DNA of 64,000 nucleotides from an uncultured Alistipes sp. (GCA_900769405.1 CAAGGL010000024.1:248001-312000); one strand, 5' to 3'. Counted from the first letter of the stretch, positions 1-8,501 are shown. Notes: generated by a model from the sequence alone, not told the origin. Numbers and translations: made by a program.

Positions 1-315
1 AAGCCTTCGCGTGTGATTATTGTCGATGGTATTTTGATCTTCGAGAATAAGGAGTTGCGCGATATGATGGATATCAAGGTGTTCGTTGATACTGATGCCG
101 ATTTGCGTTTGGCGCGTCGTATTTTGCGCGATGTTTGCGATCGAGGTCGCACTATGCAGTCGGTTATCGATCAGTATGTTACGACGGTCAAGCCTATGCA
201 CGAGGAGTTCGTCGAGCCGAGCAAGAAATATGCCGACGTGATTATCCCCGAGGGCGGTTTCAACTCGGTAGCAGTTTCGATGTTGATCGAAAATATCCGC
301 TCGTTGATTAGATAG
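1..315 (+). CDS. udk: Uridine kinase, C-terminal part (5' end outside window)
   Basis: The frame is open to the window edge, so the first 105 codons seen are the C-terminal half of a longer protein; the GTG at 13 is internal. Uridine kinase phosphorylates uridine and cytidine with a nucleoside triphosphate in the cytosolic pyrimidine salvage pathway. Seen: the strand VIIVDGILIF, then VFVDTDADLRLARRI followed by RDVCDRGR, which is the lid segment with the conserved arginines of this kinase family, and a C-terminal end (YADVIIPEGG...) typical of the family. The Walker A part lies outside. A lipoprotein gene starts 10 bases after the stop, probably in the same transcript. Confidence 0.93.
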   Translation, partial: KPSRVIIVDGILIFENKELRDMMDIKVFVDTDADLRLARRILRDVCDRGRTMQSVIDQYVTTVKPMHEEFVEPSKKYADVIIPEGGFNSVAVSMLIENIRSLIR

Positions 316-325
316 ATACTTCGTG

Positions 326-1039
326 ATGAGAAATATCTATTTGCTAATATTGGGTACTATCGCTGCAACATTTTGCGCCTGCGCACCACAAAAAGCAACA
401 CACTTAGTAGCTGATCGCACAATCATAGTGCGTGAGCCAAACGTAAAAGATGTAATGTCGTTGCTCGAACGATCGGGATATCGACTTTTTACGTATGACC
501 TAAGTGAATTGCTTGATAGCCGATATAATATTTCTGTACGAATCCGCGAATATGTGAATGGTGAGCAAGTGGGCAAAGATCGTATTCTTAGGCTGGGTGG
601 AAATAAATTGTTAGTCAGCGACTTCGATCCGAGCGTTCAAGCACAGATTACGCCCGAAATGATGGTTGATTCCGCATCGCAAACCTATAAGTGGGCAGAT
701 CAATTGAATATTGGATTCTATCCTTCGGGAGTTGATTCGGTTGCGTGCGCTACGATTGAAACATCAATGGGTGGCTATCCGAAACAACCGTTTAAGCTGC
801 GACCAATCGAGAAATATAACAATCGCTACGAATACGGTTTTCGTCAATTTAAGATTGAAAAGTTCGAGCCGAACAAGTTTATTCCTTTGGTGTTCTATGG
901 TTCGTATTGGTTTGACGAGCAAGCAAATGTGATTCGATTCTGTGGCGATGCGGAACTTACTCCCGATCTGTCGAATGATATTGTGCAGTATGTTCCTCAT
1001 TTCTATATCATTGGAATAGAATTTCAACCGCGAAAGTAA
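326..1039 (+). CDS. Hypothetical lipoprotein (237 aa)
   Basis: I do not recognise a family. The product starts with a short hydrophobic signal and a lipobox ending at Cys19 (ATFCAC), so it should be lipid-anchored in the envelope. The rest is soluble, rich in Tyr, Phe and Arg, with no repeats or metal motifs. The ATG at 326 is preferred to the GTG at 323 because it gives a standard signal peptide. It follows udk by 10 bases and is closed by a strong terminator, so it is probably the last gene of the udk transcript. Base composition is more AT-rich than udk. Confidence 0.8.
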   Translation: MRNIYLLILGTIAATFCACAPQKATHLVADRTIIVREPNVKDVMSLLERSGYRLFTYDLSELLDSRYNISVRIREYVNGEQVGKDRILRLGGNKLLVSDFDPSVQAQITPEMMVDSASQTYKWADQLNIGFYPSGVDSVACATIETSMGGYPKQPFKLRPIEKYNNRYEYGFRQFKIEKFEPNKFIPLVFYGSYWFDEQANVIRFCGDAELTPDLSNDIVQYVPHFYIIGIEFQPRK

Positions 1040-1058
1040 TTAATAGAGCAAACAAAAA

Positions 1059-1088
1059 AGCGAAGGCCAAAAACCTTCGCTTTTTTTT
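1059..1088 (+). terminator. Intrinsic terminator after the udk-lipoprotein unit
   Basis: Stem AGCGAAGG / CCTTCGCT with a short A-rich loop is followed by a run of T. It lies 20 bases after the lipoprotein stop and also separates it from convergent mutS. Confidence 0.85.
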
Positions 1089-1107
1089 ATTTTGATTAGT
1101 GCGGTGG

Positions 1108-3807
1108 TTAAATTCCCGCAATTTTCTTAATCTCGTTCAGTTTATTGAGAGCTTCGAGCGGAGTCAGCGAGTTGATGTCGATACCCTTGATCTGATCGCG
1201 GATCTGTATCAGCACAGGATCGTCAAGTTGGAACATACTGAGCTGCATTGAGGGAGCACTCTCGGCCGCAGAACGTACCGTCGCAGCTGCGTTCGCCTTT
1301 GCCGATTTTTTGCGACGCGTGGGACTGCTGCTCGGCACAATCTCGTTATTGCCATAAACCAATTCGAGGTTGCGCAGAATCTCCTCGGCACGATCGACAA
1401 TCGAGCGCGGCATACCTGCCATTTTCGCAACGTGGATACCGAACGAGTGCTCCGTACCACCACGCTCTAACTTGCGCAGGAAGACAATCGTACGGTCGAT
1501 CTCTTTGACCGAAACGTGGAAGTTTTTCACGCGCTGACACATCTGCTCCATCTCATTAAGTTCGTGATAGTGAGTCGCAAACAGTGTGCGAGCGTGTGCC
1601 GCGGGATTATTGTGCAGATACTCGACCATCGCCCACGCAATCGAGATACCATCGTAGGTACTCGTACCGCGACCGATCTCGTCGAGCAACACCAGACTAC
1701 GATCCGAAATATTGTTCAGGATCGACGCCGATTCGAGCATTTCGACCATAAACGTCGATTCGCCCTGCGAGATATTATCCGATGCACCGACGCGCGTAAA
1801 TATCTTATCTACAACACCAATACGAGCCGACTTTGCGGGTACGAACGATCCCATTTGAGCCATCAGCACGATCAGTGCCGTCTGTCGCAACAGTGCCGAT
1901 TTACCCGACATATTGGGACCGGTAATCATCATTATCTGCTGTTTCTCATTGTCGAGATAGGTATCATTGGGGATATACTCCTCGCCCACGGGCATCAACG
2001 TTTCGATCACGGGGTGACGACCCGCCTTGATATCGATCACGCGGCTCTCGTCGAGTGTTGGGCGGTGGTAGCCACGCTCGTTCGCAATGCGTGCAAACGA
2101 CAGCAGGCAGTCGATCTGCGCCACAATCGAGGCGTTGCGCTGCAACTGTTTGAGCCAACCATCGAGATATTCGATCAACTCGGCATAGATGCGTTGCTCG
2201 ATTGCCAAAATCTTCTCCTCGGCACCCAAGATCTTCTCCTCGTACTCTTTCAGTTCGGCGGTGATATAGCGCTCGGCTGCCGTCAGTGTCTGCTTGCGGA
2301 TCCAGCCCTCGGGCACCTTGTCTTTATGCGCGTTACGCACCTCGATATAGTAACCGAAGACGTTGTTGTAGCTGATTTTGAGTGTCGGAATGCCCGTTGC
2401 CTCGCTCTCGCGGCGCTGAATCGACGCCAGCACATCTTTGCCGTGCAGAGCCACTCGACGCAGGTCGTCAAGCTCCATATCGACACCGTCGGCAATCACG
2501 CCACCCTTCATAATGTTGTTATTATGCGGATCGGGATAGACCTGCGTGGCGATGCGTTCGCGTACTTCGGCCATCGGATCAATCACTTCTGCCAGCTGTA
2601 TCAATTGCGCATTATTGCTATCTTTCAGTTGCTTACGCAGTTCTGCAATAGCCGACAAAGCATTGCTCAACTGCACAATTTCGCGCGGCAGAACACGTCG
2701 CGCCGCAATGCGCGAGCCGATACGCTCCAAGTCGCCCATTGACGACATCTGGTCGCGCATATCGTCAGCCTCTGCCCTATTCTTGACAAAATATTCGACT
2801 ACGTCCAATCGGCGGTTGATCTTCTCGACCGACAGCAGCGGCATAGCGACCCATCGCTTCAACATACGTCCACCCATCGGCGACAGCGTGCGGTCGATCA
2901 CATTGACAAAACCACTACGCTCGCGACCCGAATTCGAGGCGAAAAGTTCAAGGTTGCGGATCGAGAATTTGTCGATCCAAACATACTCCTCGCGGTCGAT
3001 ACGCGCAATCGAGGCGATATGGCTGATGTCGCGGTGCTCGGTATATTCCAGATAGTGAAGAATTGCACCTGCTGCCGATACGCCCTCGTGCATCTGCTCG
3101 ATGCCGAAACCTTTGAGCGAGGTTGTGCCAAATTGCGAACAGAGTTTACCGCGATTGACCTCCTCCGAGAATACCCACTCGTCGAGTTTATAGGTGTAGT
3201 AGCGCGAGCCGAACGCACTCATAAAACGGTCGTCTGCACCACGTTGATAGATTACCTCCTTGGGTGCAAGGTTCGAGAGCAGCTTATCGACGTAAGCCAC
3301 GTCACCCTCAGCGACATAGAACTCGCCCGTCGAGATATCGAGGAACGCCACGCCCACCTGCTGCTTGCCGAAATAGACCGCCGCAAGGAATGTATTCTCC
3401 TTGCCCGACAGTACGTTATCGCCCAGCACCACACCAGGGGTTACCAACTCGATAATACCACGCTTGACGATGGTTTTCGTTAGTTTCGGATCCTCTAACT
3501 GCTCGCAAATTGCCACTCGCTCGCCCGCTCGCACCAACTTGGGCAGATAGGTATCCAGCGCGTGGTGAGGGAATCCTGCCAGCTCGACCGACGAAGCCGA
3601 TCCATTGGCGCGTCGAGTGAGCGTGATGCCCAATATCGAACTCGCCTTAATCGCGTCATCGCCAAATGTTTCGTAGAAGTCGCCCACGCGGAACAGCAGC
3701 ACTGCATCGGGGTGTTCCGATTTGAATTTGTAGTACTGCTTCATTAGCGGGGTTTCAGCATACTTTTTCTCGATATTTTTCTCTTTCTTCGCCACGTCGG
3801 TCTGCAT
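1108..3807 (-). CDS. mutS: DNA mismatch repair protein MutS
   Basis: MutS recognises mismatches and small loops in newly replicated DNA as a dimer and recruits MutL. The 899-residue length is normal for MutS1. Seen in order: N-terminal mismatch-recognition domain with the FYE motif (residues 44-46, in VGDFYETFGDDA), connector, lever and clamp region, then the ATPase with Walker A GPNMSGKS near residue 630, Walker B LLDEIGRGTS near 709 and the ATHYHEL signature. The C-terminus carries the usual short helical dimerisation segment. A TATCTTTG box lies at 3822-3829, just upstream of the ATG. It stands alone on this strand, convergent with the udk-lipoprotein unit. Confidence 0.98.
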   Translation of the reverse strand: MQTDVAKKEKNIEKKYAETPLMKQYYKFKSEHPDAVLLFRVGDFYETFGDDAIKASSILGITLTRRANGSASSVELAGFPHHALDTYLPKLVRAGERVAICEQLEDPKLTKTIVKRGIIELVTPGVVLGDNVLSGKENTFLAAVYFGKQQVGVAFLDISTGEFYVAEGDVAYVDKLLSNLAPKEVIYQRGADDRFMSAFGSRYYTYKLDEWVFSEEVNRGKLCSQFGTTSLKGFGIEQMHEGVSAAGAILHYLEYTEHRDISHIASIARIDREEYVWIDKFSIRNLELFASNSGRERSGFVNVIDRTLSPMGGRMLKRWVAMPLLSVEKINRRLDVVEYFVKNRAEADDMRDQMSSMGDLERIGSRIAARRVLPREIVQLSNALSAIAELRKQLKDSNNAQLIQLAEVIDPMAEVRERIATQVYPDPHNNNIMKGGVIADGVDMELDDLRRVALHGKDVLASIQRRESEATGIPTLKISYNNVFGYYIEVRNAHKDKVPEGWIRKQTLTAAERYITAELKEYEEKILGAEEKILAIEQRIYAELIEYLDGWLKQLQRNASIVAQIDCLLSFARIANERGYHRPTLDESRVIDIKAGRHPVIETLMPVGEEYIPNDTYLDNEKQQIMMITGPNMSGKSALLRQTALIVLMAQMGSFVPAKSARIGVVDKIFTRVGASDNISQGESTFMVEMLESASILNNISDRSLVLLDEIGRGTSTYDGISIAWAMVEYLHNNPAAHARTLFATHYHELNEMEQMCQRVKNFHVSVKEIDRTIVFLRKLERGGTEHSFGIHVAKMAGMPRSIVDRAEEILRNLELVYGNNEIVPSSSPTRRKKSAKANAAATVRSAAESAPSMQLSMFQLDDPVLIQIRDQIKGIDINSLTPLEALNKLNEIKKIAGI

Positions 3808-3821
3808 TAGTAATTAATAAG

Positions 3822-3829
3822 CAAAGATA
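3822..3829 (-). promoter_or_regulatory. -7 promoter element of mutS
   Basis: Minus-strand TATCTTTG matches the Bacteroidota TAnnTTTG consensus and ends 14 bases before the mutS ATG. I see no clear TTG at the -33 position. Confidence 0.6.
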
Positions 3830-3864
3830 ATGAAATTTTCCGTATGCACACCATATATCCGCAC

Positions 3865-3903
3865 AAAAAAGCGGAGCTTCCACTCTGTTATTGGAAGCTC
3901 CGC
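3865..3903 (-). terminator. Intrinsic terminator of the DUF2807 gene
   Basis: A 12-bp stem (GCGGAGCTTCCA / TGGAAGCTCCGC) is followed on the minus strand by six T. It lies 31 bases after the DUF2807 stop codon. Confidence 0.85.
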
Positions 3904-3933
3904 TTGTTCAGGTCGTTAGGATAGTGCTCGAAT

Positions 3934-4722
3934 CTATTTCTTGATGTGTTTGTGTGACGAGCCACCGCTGGTCGAGATATCGATCTTCTGCGCCTGTCCA
4001 TAGCTGGTTAGCTTACTCATTCCACTAACGCTACCCGTCAGGCTCTCCGATGCATTAACGTCAGCCGAACTCATACCCGATACACTCACTTTGGCCGTGC
4101 GTGCATATAATTCGCTGAGCGATACCTCGCTCATACCGCTAAGTTCGAGTGCCAGATGGTTGGTGCGGCCCTCGATGTCGATGTCCGACATTCCCGAAAT
4201 TGCGATCTTGCACTCTTTGGCATCGAGTTCGGTGTCTACTTCGGCCATACCCGAAATGGCAAGTGTGATGGTGTTGCACTCTACCCTCTCAAAATCGATC
4301 TTTGCCATACCCGATGCACTGATAGTCATCGAATTGACCTTAATCGGCATATCGGCCTCAAACTCCGCCATACCCGATGCTGCAAAAGTATCGACACCGC
4401 GCATCGAAACATAGACGTTCGCCTCTTTGATGTCGCGGTTGCGTTTGCGCAGACGTTCCACCTCGCGCTGATCTTTATACGAGAATTTCAGCACCCCGCT
4501 TTTAACCGTAATCTGCAAATGAGGCAACAAAAGTTCGTCAATCTCGACACGAACCGAGTTCTTAGGAGCATCCAATAGCACCACTTCGATACCATTCGAC
4601 GCGGCGATCGCCGTGTAATTACTCTTGATTGGGTAGGTCTCGGTTACGACATTGCCTGCCATAGTTACCGTTGCTGTCGTCAAGGCAACGACGGTCATCA
4701 GTGTTGTAAATAGCTTTTTCAT
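3934..4722 (-). CDS. DUF2807 (auto-transporter adhesin head, GIN) secreted protein
   Basis: Product of 262 residues with an N-terminal signal peptide (MKKLFTTLMTVVAL...MAG). The ATG at 4722 is preferred to one four codons upstream because it begins the signal with MKK. The body is a DUF2807 beta-solenoid. The triplet SGM recurs seven times, every 17-22 residues (ASGMAEF, ASGMAKI, ISGMAEV, ISGMSDI, LSGMSEV, VSGMSSA, VSGMSKL), consistent with rungs of a right-handed helix. The family is common in Bacteroidota and has no established biochemical role. It ends in a Ser/Lys/His tail. The gene has its own promoter (4782-4812) and terminator, so it is probably monocistronic. Confidence 0.88.
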   Translation of the reverse strand: MKKLFTTLMTVVALTTATVTMAGNVVTETYPIKSNYTAIAASNGIEVVLLDAPKNSVRVEIDELLLPHLQITVKSGVLKFSYKDQREVERLRKRNRDIKEANVYVSMRGVDTFAASGMAEFEADMPIKVNSMTISASGMAKIDFERVECNTITLAISGMAEVDTELDAKECKIAISGMSDIDIEGRTNHLALELSGMSEVSLSELYARTAKVSVSGMSSADVNASESLTGSVSGMSKLTSYGQAQKIDISTSGGSSHKHIKK

Positions 4723-4781
4723 AATTAGTTGCATATTTCTTATTAATACTTATTATTCGATTATCGTGGAGTTCGACAATG

Positions 4782-4812
4782 CAAATATATGTATTATTTT
4801 ATTACTATGCAA
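4782..4812 (-). promoter_or_regulatory. Promoter of the DUF2807 gene
   Basis: Minus-strand -7 box TATATTTG (4782-4789) and TTG (4810-4812) are separated by 20 bases, the Bacteroidota spacing. The -33 triplet lies inside a small inverted repeat, TACTATG / CATAGTA (4803-4821). Confidence 0.7.
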
Positions 4813-4842
4813 CACATAGTAGGTAGTTTTAACGAATATTAT

Positions 4843-6273
4843 TTAGAAATTATCTTGCTTGCCCACAAACTTCTCGTCGAAATTGACCAGATAGACCTTC
4901 TCGGTGGCTCGCGTCAGTGCCGTATAGAGCCAGCGCATCAGGTCGCGCGTCATCGGCTCGTCGCCAAACAACATACGGTCAATAAACACTGCACTCCATT
5001 GTCCGCCCTGCGCCTTGTGACACGTTACGGCGTAGGCAAATTTGATCTGCACGGCATTATAATATGGTGACGCCATAATCTCCTTGTAGCGCTTGGCCTT
5101 GCTGCGAATATCCTGAAAGTCCTCCTCCACGGCATAGAACAGACGAGAGCTCTCCTCGCGCGTCAGTGATGGCGACTCGGAGCTGACCGTATCAAGCATA
5201 ACCTTGCACTCCAACTCGTAGTTGTCGTAATCGACGAGTTGCAAAATCGCCTCGGCAAAGTGAAATCCGTACAGCTCTTCGAAGCGACGCAGACGGCGCA
5301 AACGCACGATGTCGCCATTGGCAATGAAATCCAACTTGGAATCTTCATCGCGCTCGGTAAAGTGGTAGTTATTCTTTACAACCATCAGCATATCACCACT
5401 TTCAATCTCCTCCTCGGCAAAGAGTACCTGACGGCGGATACCCGCATTGAAACGATTGGCGCGCTTGTTCGAGCGGGTGATGACGATGGTTTCGTCCTTG
5501 CCGTAACGCGAGTAACACTCCTCGATCTTCTCCATAAATTCCGCACCCGTGATGGACTCGAAATCAGGGAACGACATATCGAAACGCGGTGGCTCGTAGA
5601 TCCCCTTTTCGAGCATACAGCGCGTCAGCGTGGCGTTGAACAAAATACCCGAATCCATCTGCTGGCGCACCACCTCGTCGAGCGTGCAATACTCCACCTC
5701 GCCATAACCCGACATATAGTCGGGATCAAGTGCAGGGCTGCGATCATCACCCACGGGCGGCAGCTGCGCATTGTCGCCCACCAGCACCAATCGGCAACGC
5801 TTTCCGCTACGAACATAGGCTACCAGATCGTCAATAAGATTGCCCGTGCCGAAGATCGAACCCTCGCGTGAGAAGTTCGACAGCATCGAGGCCTCATCTA
5901 CGATGAAACAGGCGTCGTGCTCCTTATTTGGCGCCAAAGAGAAGCGAGATTCGTAAGAAGTTGTACTATTTTGACGATAAATTCTTTTATGGACAGTTTG
6001 CGCCGTTTGGTCGGCATATCCGGCCAGAACTTTTGCGGCACGACCCGTCGGCGCAAGGAGTATAGATTTGATATTCAACTCTTTGAGCGCGGCAACAAAG
6101 GCTGCAACGAGCGACGTTTTACCCGTTCCGGCGTATCCGTTTATGATGAAAATACGGCTGCAATCCGAGTCCAAAAGGAACTCGGAGAATTTTTCTATGA
6201 TTTTTTTTTGCCCAAAAGTTGGTACAAAGCTAAAATTTGCGTAAATTTGGGTCGCAATATGTGTGTTAAGCAT
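4843..6273 (-). CDS. RecD-like superfamily 1 DNA helicase
   Basis: A 476-residue SF1B helicase of the short RecD/Dda type, which unwinds DNA 5'-3' in repair or replication restart. Seen: Walker A GYAGTGKT (residues 46-53), LLAPTGRAA motif Ia, Walker B VDEAS (125-129), a GDNAQLPPVG segment (motif III), and the C-terminal UvrD_C_2 block VTCHKAQGGQW followed by YTALTRA (motifs V and VI). It lacks the RecBCD-associated and N-terminal RecD2 extensions, so it probably acts alone. Annotation pipelines often call this family exodeoxyribonuclease V alpha-like; no RecB or RecC is nearby. The gene is divergent from the 6344 gene. Confidence 0.9.
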   Translation of the reverse strand: MLNTHIATQIYANFSFVPTFGQKKIIEKFSEFLLDSDCSRIFIINGYAGTGKTSLVAAFVAALKELNIKSILLAPTGRAAKVLAGYADQTAQTVHKRIYRQNSTTSYESRFSLAPNKEHDACFIVDEASMLSNFSREGSIFGTGNLIDDLVAYVRSGKRCRLVLVGDNAQLPPVGDDRSPALDPDYMSGYGEVEYCTLDEVVRQQMDSGILFNATLTRCMLEKGIYEPPRFDMSFPDFESITGAEFMEKIEECYSRYGKDETIVITRSNKRANRFNAGIRRQVLFAEEEIESGDMLMVVKNNYHFTERDEDSKLDFIANGDIVRLRRLRRFEELYGFHFAEAILQLVDYDNYELECKVMLDTVSSESPSLTREESSRLFYAVEEDFQDIRSKAKRYKEIMASPYYNAVQIKFAYAVTCHKAQGGQWSAVFIDRMLFGDEPMTRDLMRWLYTALTRATEKVYLVNFDEKFVGKQDNF

Positions 6274-6343
6274 ATTTTTAATCGAAATAGAGCTTTACAA
6301 CAGTGCCAAAATTTTGTACAAACTTAATAAATTATAACAACAA

Positions 6344-6976
6344 ATGAAAAAAGTACTCCAATTGATTCTTGCGATCGTTATCGTCGCATTAGTTTACGTG
6401 GTTTACCGTCAGGTAGCTACTCCTATCGAGTTTGAGGGTGACAAGGGTCGCCGCGAGGCTCTCGTTATCGAGCGCATCAAGGACATTCGTGCAGCTCAGC
6501 GCGCATTCAAGTCGAAGTATCAGCACTTCACTGGCGACTTTGACTCGCTGATCAACTTCGTTCTGAACGACTCGCTCGTTATGGAGCGCAAGCTCGTTGA
6601 TGAGGATGACTCGGTTGCAATGGCAGCTTTGAAGGCTAAGAAGATTAAGAACGTTGAGAAGTTCTCGATGGCTGTTATCGATACCATCTTCTCGCCCAAG
6701 AAACTTACCGAGCAGGACGTGCGTAACTTCCGTTACATCCCCGGCACCGGTAACCAGACTGAGTTCATTATGGCTGCTGGCAACGTAACCGTTGGTAACG
6801 TTCCCGTACCCGTTATGGAGTGCAAGGCTCCCTATAAGCTCTTCCTCGATACCGTTAAGTATCGCCAGGAGTTGATCAACCTGATTGACGAGTGCAAGAA
6901 CATCTACAACCGCTACCCCGGTATTAAGGTAGGTGACTTGGTACAGCCTAACAATGAGGCAGGTAACTGGGAGTAA
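6344..6976 (+). CDS. Conserved Bacteroidales protein with N-terminal membrane anchor
   Basis: Product of 210 residues. Residues 5-22 form one hydrophobic helix, then comes a long charged, probably helical region (RREALVIERIKDIRAAQRAFKSKY) resembling the N-terminal helix of pilin-like pseudopilins. A soluble domain follows. The order of this gene, DUF3822 and rsmD is familiar from Bacteroidales genomes, but I know of no assigned function. A TAAATTTG box at 6242-6249 could be its promoter. A hairpin with a T-run straddles the start of the next gene (6996-7035), so most transcripts may stop after this gene. Codon usage is biased to common codons (many GTT, CGC, AAG), suggesting high expression. 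Confidence 0.75.
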   Translation: MKKVLQLILAIVIVALVYVVYRQVATPIEFEGDKGRREALVIERIKDIRAAQRAFKSKYQHFTGDFDSLINFVLNDSLVMERKLVDEDDSVAMAALKAKKIKNVEKFSMAVIDTIFSPKKLTEQDVRNFRYIPGTGNQTEFIMAAGNVTVGNVPVPVMECKAPYKLFLDTVKYRQELINLIDECKNIYNRYPGIKVGDLVQPNNEAGNWE

Positions 6977-6995
6977 TCCTTCGCCATCTGCGAAC

Positions 6996-7035
6996 AGAAT
7001 GTCCATTCAGCTCACGTTGAGTGGACATTCTTTTT
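6996..7035 (+). terminator. Terminator-like hairpin covering the DUF3822 start codon
   Basis: AGAATGTCCA (6996-7005) pairs with TGGACATTCT (7022-7031) and is followed by a run of T. The 5' arm contains the ATG at 6999, so the structure would both terminate transcripts from the 6344 gene and bury the start codon of DUF3822. Confidence 0.65.
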
Positions 7036-7589
7036 CGCGCTCAGACCTGCCGAAGTTGTCGAACGGCGACGAGCAAATGGTCGAAATCGAGGTCGTAACC
7101 GAGCGCGTGATGCTTGTTCCGATCGAGGTGCTTGACGAAAAACGCGCAGGCGAGATGTTGCGTATCGCAGGTGTTGCATTGCGTGACGATGAGCAGGTCG
7201 TTGTTGCACGCAACGAGAAGGCGGGCATTGCAGCGCTGATGGCTCTGCCTCGTACGTTGCTCTCGACTGCCGAGGAGCGCTATGGTCGCAACTTCGAGTT
7301 TACTACTCCACTATTGAGAACTCGCGTCTGCACGGCACCCACGGCGTGGCTCTATCTGGCCGAACAGCTTATATATATAAAGGTATGGAACGACGGTAAG
7401 TTACGTATAGCGGAGGTTTTGCCGCGCACGAAACCCGAAGATGTGCTCTACTATACCGCTACGATTGATAAGCGTTTCGGACTGAATGGCTATCGTGTGA
7501 TTGTGGCGGGCGCAAAAGCGGTCGAGGCAGAGGTGCGCGAAACAGCTAAATTATTGAATAAATTTTACAACAAAGTGGTATGCGAATAA
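6999..7589 (+). CDS. DUF3822 family protein
   Basis: Product of 196 residues. The opening SIQLTLSGHSFS matches the first strands of the DUF3822 fold, an actin/hexokinase-like ATPase fold found in Bacteroidota next to rsmD. No catalytic residues are established. It is shorter than the usual 250-270 residues, mostly at the N-terminus and in loops. The ATG at 6999 keeps the conserved first strand; the next Met (7077) would lose it. The start codon sits in a hairpin arm. The 3' end overlaps rsmD by 10 bases, pointing to translational coupling. Confidence 0.75.
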   Translation: MSIQLTLSGHSFSRSDLPKLSNGDEQMVEIEVVTERVMLVPIEVLDEKRAGEMLRIAGVALRDDEQVVVARNEKAGIAALMALPRTLLSTAEERYGRNFEFTTPLLRTRVCTAPTAWLYLAEQLIYIKVWNDGKLRIAEVLPRTKPEDVLYYTATIDKRFGLNGYRVIVAGAKAVEAEVRETAKLLNKFYNKVVCE

Positions 7590-8113
7590 TCAGCGGAACA
7601 CATCGCGGACGAGTGATCAATCCGCCCAACAACCTCCGAGCACGCCCCACGACAGATTTTGCAAAGGAGAATCTGTTCAACGTGTTGGGCAATATGCTTG
7701 ATTTTGAGGAGTGTGACGTGCTTGATCTGTTTGCGGGCACGGGCTCGATCAGCTATGAATTTTGCTCGCGTGGCGCAAAGAGCGTAACCTCGGTCGAGGT
7801 GAACAACGTGCACTACAATTTCATCAAGCGCACGGCGTCGGAGTTGGGTTTCAAGCAGATGTACCCGACTCGCGCAAACGTTTTCCTCTATTTGAAGAGC
7901 TGTCCCAAGCAGTTCGATGTGATCTTTTCGGACGCACCTTACGACCTTGAAGGTAGCAAAGAGGTGATCAAATTGGTCTTCGAGCGCGAGTTGTTGCGCG
8001 AGGGAGGCTTGCTGATTTTCGAGCACCCGAAGGGTCAGGATTACTCGTCGCATCCGCAGTTTGAGCAGCAGCGCAGCTATGGTAGCGTACAGTTCGCGTT
8101 CTTCCGTAGATAA
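7580..8113 (+). CDS. rsmD: 16S rRNA (guanine(966)-N2)-methyltransferase RsmD
   Basis: Class I SAM-dependent methyltransferase of 177 residues that modifies G966 of 16S rRNA in the 30S head. Seen: the N-terminal RIISGTHRGR segment for RNA binding, substrate motif RPTTDFAKENLFNVL, SAM-binding DVLDLFAGTGS (residues 46-56), acidic loop VEVNN, and the catalytic motif IV. Motif IV reads SDAPYD (117-122), with Ala where the family has the first Pro of DPPY/F. Length is normal. The gene overlaps DUF3822 and ends in a terminator at 8143. Confidence 0.93.
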   Translation: MRIISGTHRGRVINPPNNLRARPTTDFAKENLFNVLGNMLDFEECDVLDLFAGTGSISYEFCSRGAKSVTSVEVNNVHYNFIKRTASELGFKQMYPTRANVFLYLKSCPKQFDVIFSDAPYDLEGSKEVIKLVFERELLREGGLLIFEHPKGQDYSSHPQFEQQRSYGSVQFAFFRR

Positions 8114-8142
8114 ACGCCACATTTGATTGATATTCAAAGATT

Positions 8143-8181
8143 AAAGCGGTCTGATTTCGTGTGAAGTCTGACCGCTTTTTT
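8143..8181 (+). terminator. Intrinsic terminator after rsmD
   Basis: AAAGCGGTC (8143-8151) pairs with GACCGCTTT (8170-8178), followed by T residues. Confidence 0.8.
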
Positions 8182-8198
8182 ATTGTTCCGAGAACGCG

Positions 8199-8215
8199 TG
8201 GGCACTGTTTTTGCA
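8199..8215 (+). promoter_or_regulatory. Sigma-54 type promoter of the GlsB-like gene
   Basis: TGGGCACTGTTTTTGCA contains GGCAC, then TTGCA, with GG (8201-8202) and GC (8213-8214) exactly 12 bases apart, as in the RpoN consensus TGGCAC-N5-TTGCA. The predicted start near 8226 gives a short leader before the ATG at 8244. No TAnnTTTG box is visible here. Confidence 0.6.
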
Positions 8216-8243
8216 TACCTCAATTCAGGTTGAATAAAATGTG

Positions 8244-8501
8244 ATGACTATGTTCTTTCTTTGGTATCTTTTGATAGGTTTGGTCGCTGGTTGGATCGCT
8301 AATTTCGTTGTGCGCGGACACGGCGCAGGTTTCTGGATCAACCTTCTGGTCGGTATTGTCGGAGGTCTGCTTGGCGGTTGGCTGTTTTCGCTATTCGGAA
8401 TATTTGCGATCGGCACATTCGGCAGTATCGTTATGTCGGTCATCGGAGCGATTGTTTTGTTGTGGATTGCTGCCCTGATTCGCCCATCGAACCGCGATTG
8501 A
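8244..8501 (+). CDS. GlsB/YeaQ/YmgE family stress-response membrane protein
   Basis: Small integral membrane protein of 85 residues. Three hydrophobic segments are rich in Gly (LLIGLVAGWIANFVV, INLLVGIVGGLLGGWLFSLF, IVMSVIGAIVLLWIAALI), the transglycosylase-associated-protein family pattern. Members are general-stress genes of unknown mechanism. The GTG at 8241 and ATG at 8250 are alternative starts; the ATG at 8250 would begin directly with the first helix. The gene stands alone behind a sigma-54 type promoter and before nspC, which has its own sigma-A type promoter. Confidence 0.85.
   Translation: MTMFFLWYLLIGLVAGWIANFVVRGHGAGFWINLLVGIVGGLLGGWLFSLFGIFAIGTFGSIVMSVIGAIVLLWIAALIRPSNRD

Noticed and set aside
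1516..2742. Long open frame (408 codons) on the plus strand inside mutS
   Set aside because: Mirror of the GC-rich mutS codons; no start context, no recognisable domain, and mutS itself is complete and conserved.
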